This document shows, piece after piece, positions 62,401-64,000 of a DNA stretch of 64,000 bases. How positions within the stretch are numbered: the stretch's first letter is position 1; each line of letters begins with the position of its first letter. This DNA comes from Mucilaginibacter kameinonensis. GTDB lineage: Bacteria; Bacteroidota; Bacteroidia; Sphingobacteriales; Sphingobacteriaceae. The stretch covers positions 310,001 to 374,000 of the forward strand of contig NZ_RCWZ01000005.1 in assembly GCF_003675385.1 (NCBI RefSeq), in the 5' to 3' direction. The notes below the pieces were generated by a model. That model was not told the DNA's origin. It ran no database searches and worked only from the letters and a program-made list of their open reading frames with translations. The position numbers were made by a program, and so were the translations under genes.

Positions 62401-62765
62401 CCAGTTTTCCAATTGCCCGTACCGGCCACGCCTGCCCTATCTGTAATATCTTCAAACTTCATCCCCCCTTTGTTGATATACAGTTTGTTAGGCCCCTGAT
62501 TTGATACAAAATAAAGATCGGGCAGACCATCGTTATTAAAATCTGCGGAAGCTACTCCTGCCCCATTGTAGAAATAGAGATAGTCTAAAATATTGACAGA
62601 ATCGGATACAATATTCTTATTTACGAAGGTAACACCGGTTTCATTAGCCGGAAGTAGTTTAAATACGCCGTCGCCTGCTTTTTTGGGCTTGCAGGAAAAC
62701 AGGCTGACTACACCAACGCTCATCAGAATAAAGCAATAGCTAAAAACAGATCTGGTAAACAGCAT
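59442..62765 (-). CDS. CRTAC1/VCBS-repeat lipoprotein
   Basis: Three ATGs are possible (62810, 62789, 62765). 62765 is preferred because it places the signal peptide (MLFTRSVFSYCFILMSVGVV) at the end and the lipobox SLFSC correctly, 10 bp past the upstream stop. 1107 residues. About 13 calcium-loop repeats of the DxNxDGxxD type, for example DFNNDGLPDLYF, DINGDGFKDIYV, DLNNDGWDDIYV, DLDNDGDLDIVT, DINNDGIDDIYV and DVNNDGKPDLIV, indicate a beta-propeller. The ASPIC/UnbV-like segment (IQTSNAYESNLNNELLFTFA) lies near residue 560. Such proteins accompany SusCD loci in many Bacteroidota. Confidence 0.85.
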   Translation of the reverse strand: MLFTRSVFSYCFILMSVGVVSLFSCKPKKAGDGVFKLLPANETGVTFVNKNIVSDSVNILDYLYFYNGAGVASADFNNDGLPDLYFVSNQGPNKLYINKGGMKFEDITDRAGVAGTGNWKTGVTVVDINGDGFKDIYVSVVSGYKTFKGKNQLYINNGNLTFTECAAKYGLDFAGLSTQASFFDYDKDGDLDMFLLTSSVHSNDTYGDSTQRFKYSHDAGDHLFRNDNGHFTDVTAGSGIYSAPIGYGLGVSVGDLNNDGWDDIYVSNDFFEQDYYYINQHNGTFKEQLKNAFGHTSLFSMGNTISDINKDGHLDVLSTDMLPEEMKVLRSTINDEPLDIYNQEVNAGYYYQYSKNCLQLNVGNGNKFVDLSLYSGVSATDWTWSPLVQDFDMDGRKDMFFSNGIKRRLNDMDYLKYLGDPMVMQAYKENRVFDKEKINKMPEGGVHNYLYRGDDKLKFTDVSSTNDMQQPSISAGSVAVDLDNDGDLDIVTNNMDEPAYIYNNTTIESGKESKPTYLKYTVKYNLLNRDGIGTKLFLKSKDHIDHQEIQTSNAYESNLNNELLFTFAPGDKPESLLVVWPDNSYEVIKDFNPRQKTILRYNPQTVDNRKPVTEVIEAFISDRKQFDYKPVKSKLLASVKTFDTPDFNYYSLLPHTYLEHTPAVAVADINNDGIDDIYVGGIADEEKYILAGDKTGGFTKVKVPLFDQYKNTADEQATWADVNNDGKPDLIVISANHPFLEEEKFIQPRLYINKGNFQFEYQSLPRINYQASKITLFDFNGDGLNDILFTSAVSFKDYTGVVPSLILINKGNGKFEISHNKTYDEITNLQYVTSITTTDIDHNGKPDLLITAEWQPVYIFLNNGKGLKRFSSPVLDKEKGWWQSATIADIDVDGKADLIAGNWGLNNKYNVTEDQPLFAYNTDLDKDGKNDLILSYFYKGLYYPFRPKNDLEQELPYLKKEWLSYQKMADKTTSEIFKDKLDDNNRLSVNQFNSIFVSDVLHASSVTTLPYLYQQAPVKSMLKDSHGDILLNGNFWGVVPYEGKYDALGLVNLHYNKQIKQFDPPTYLVNSAINSEEITYLAPVKTATNTEAYIAVTYDGRLMLITK

Positions 62766-62775
62766 TATTGGGGTA

Positions 62776-64000
62776 TTAGCGTAGTTCATAAGCCTTAAGC
62801 GGTTCGTCATTAATGCCGAACATATAATAATTTTTGCCTGCTGCGTTTTTAATGGCCACCGATGAACGTACCTGCCCGTTTAAATTGAGGCCTGTTTGGG
62901 CAGCTGGAAAATAGGTAAATCCATTTTTTGTGTACTGATAAACCAGACCGCGGTTAGCATCGAGCCGGCCAACTTCCGGTTTAAAGCCATAGAAGTTACC
63001 ACCTAATATAATCTTCTTAACTCCTGTATTATCCAAATCGGCACATAAAATAGTGTTTACCATAGATAGCTGGGCGTCTGCAGGCAATGGTTTACATGTA
63101 AATTTTCCACCTTTATTTAAAAACACTGCAGAGGCAAGAAAGTTCATTTGATGCACTTCGGCACCGTCAAGCATTTCGGCTGTAAATACTTCGGTAAAAG
63201 GCTTGCCTGCGTAGTCGACGTAGCGTAAGAACCGTTTTTTAAGGATCGGCATCTGGCCAACCAAATCTGGCTTCATATGAAAAACATAGTTTATACCATC
63301 GCTTTTATACATGGAAGTTACACATTCCCTGGTGCCGTTGTTGTCAAAATCCTTTATATGAATTTCCATTGGTTGTTCAGCTGACGCCCTGAATTTTGAA
63401 TTAAGGCCTATATTGCCGCCAATAATATCAAGAGTGCCATCACCATCCACGTCGGCTACTTCGAGGCTGCTCCACCAACCTTTGTAGTTAGTAAGCTGCC
63501 TATCTTCAGTAAATTTCCCTTTATTGTTTTTAAAGATCCTGATTCCCATCCAGTTTCCGGCAACTATCAGATCCGGCGAGCCATTATTATCAATATCGGC
63601 CCATTTAGCAGCCGTTACCATACCCAACTTTGTATCATTCCCAAAAACTGCTTTCGATACATCTGTAAAATGGCCATTACCATCATTATGAAAAACAAAT
63701 GATTGAGGCGAACATCCATAAAGTCCGGGTACACTTCTTCCGCCTATAAACAAGTCAGGCTTGCCGTCGCCATCATAATCTGCCGAAACAATTACAGAAG
63801 CATTGACGGCCGCATGTAATGTTCTGTCAGGATCGCGGTGGAAGTTCCCTTTGCCATCGTTCACAAAAAAACGCGGATTGTAAACCGGGGTTTCGGCTTC
63901 ATCAGCATTACCTCCTACCCCTACTATCAGGTCCTGGTCGCCATCGCCATCAAAGTCGCCAAAAACAGCTCCTGCATTTTCCAGGTATTCCTGCTTTTTA
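62776..64000 (-). CDS. CRTAC1/VCBS-repeat protein, 5' end outside the window
   Basis: The frame is open from base 64000 to the stop at 62776, about 408 residues; an annotated-looking GTG start at 63864 would cut off repeats that are clearly part of the same protein (DFDGDGDQDLIVGVGG). Calcium-loop repeats: DYDGDGKPDLFI, DIDNNGSPDLIV, DVDGDGTLDIIG. Its end matches the end of the downstream paralogue in style (FGINDEPLKAYELR). 10 bp before the best start of that paralogue, so one operon. The missing N-terminus should carry a signal or lipobox. Confidence 0.82.
   Translation of the reverse strand, partial: KKQEYLENAGAVFGDFDGDGDQDLIVGVGGNADEAETPVYNPRFFVNDGKGNFHRDPDRTLHAAVNASVIVSADYDGDGKPDLFIGGRSVPGLYGCSPQSFVFHNDGNGHFTDVSKAVFGNDTKLGMVTAAKWADIDNNGSPDLIVAGNWMGIRIFKNNKGKFTEDRQLTNYKGWWSSLEVADVDGDGTLDIIGGNIGLNSKFRASAEQPMEIHIKDFDNNGTRECVTSMYKSDGINYVFHMKPDLVGQMPILKKRFLRYVDYAGKPFTEVFTAEMLDGAEVHQMNFLASAVFLNKGGKFTCKPLPADAQLSMVNTILCADLDNTGVKKIILGGNFYGFKPEVGRLDANRGLVYQYTKNGFTYFPAAQTGLNLNGQVRSSVAIKNAAGKNYYMFGINDEPLKAYELR

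Overview
The window reads as a chromosomal segment of a Bacteroidota bacterium, most likely Sphingobacteriaceae (Mucilaginibacter or Pedobacter-like; the genus is inference). Pointers are the many secreted proteins whose signal peptides end in AQ, promoter-like TAnnTTTG boxes with few Shine-Dalgarno sites, DUF6443/RHS proteins, CRTAC1-type VCBS lipoproteins, GH130/GH65/GH37 enzymes and a CTnDOT-style TraJ and MobC/relaxase set.

Left part (1-10.9 kb): one minus-strand block of secreted genes. A core-less RHS-family protein comes first, then three paralogous GIGT-repeat proteins sharing one C-terminal module, then a DUF6443/RHS protein with a variable tail, a small secreted protein that may be its immunity partner, and the start of a further secreted protein cut by the window edge.

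Middle part (11-40 kb): a decaying mosaic of mobile DNA, visibly more AT-rich from about 20 kb. It holds a shredded pseudogene and a frameshifted IS110 transposase (11.3-13.3 kb); a HEPN-type protein divergent from an XRE regulator; a mobilization remnant (orphan traJ with a one-base lesion, relaxase with a fully nested second reading frame, mobC, excisionase-like HTH) ending at a 3' fragment of tRNA-Arg(TCT) with its terminator at about 20.0 kb. Then follows an accessory island: PAS protein, cysteine-rich peptide/lipoprotein operon, S1/P1 nuclease with an added OB-like domain, an AIPR abortive-infection protein beside an N6-methylase-like protein, a stand-alone OB-like protein between two copies of a promoter/operator element, a two-gene HEPN-like/unknown unit, a candidate small RNA, a broken IS3 element and a DUF4259-like gene. 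The stretch ends with a 2.3 kb remnant flanked by identical 24-bp repeats resembling a tRNA-Ser 3' end, containing a truncated tyrosine integrase and a large secreted protein.

Right part (39.9-64 kb): ordinary, intact chromosomal genes. TetR plus MFS exporter; DUF1593 protein; a DNase II homologue; a beta-propeller/phosphoesterase lipoprotein; a SWIM-SNF2 helicase; and a carbohydrate set (GH130, GH37 trehalase, GH65) with a vanadium-haloperoxidase-type lipoprotein, a GyrI-like protein and two CRTAC1/VCBS proteins, the last running off the right edge.

Most promising for something new: the 27.0-30.7 kb island (AIPR, methylase-like, OB-like gene between duplicated operators, HEPN-like plus unknown gene), the gene nested inside the relaxase, the small RNA candidate at 31.5 kb, and the RHS tail with its neighbour.
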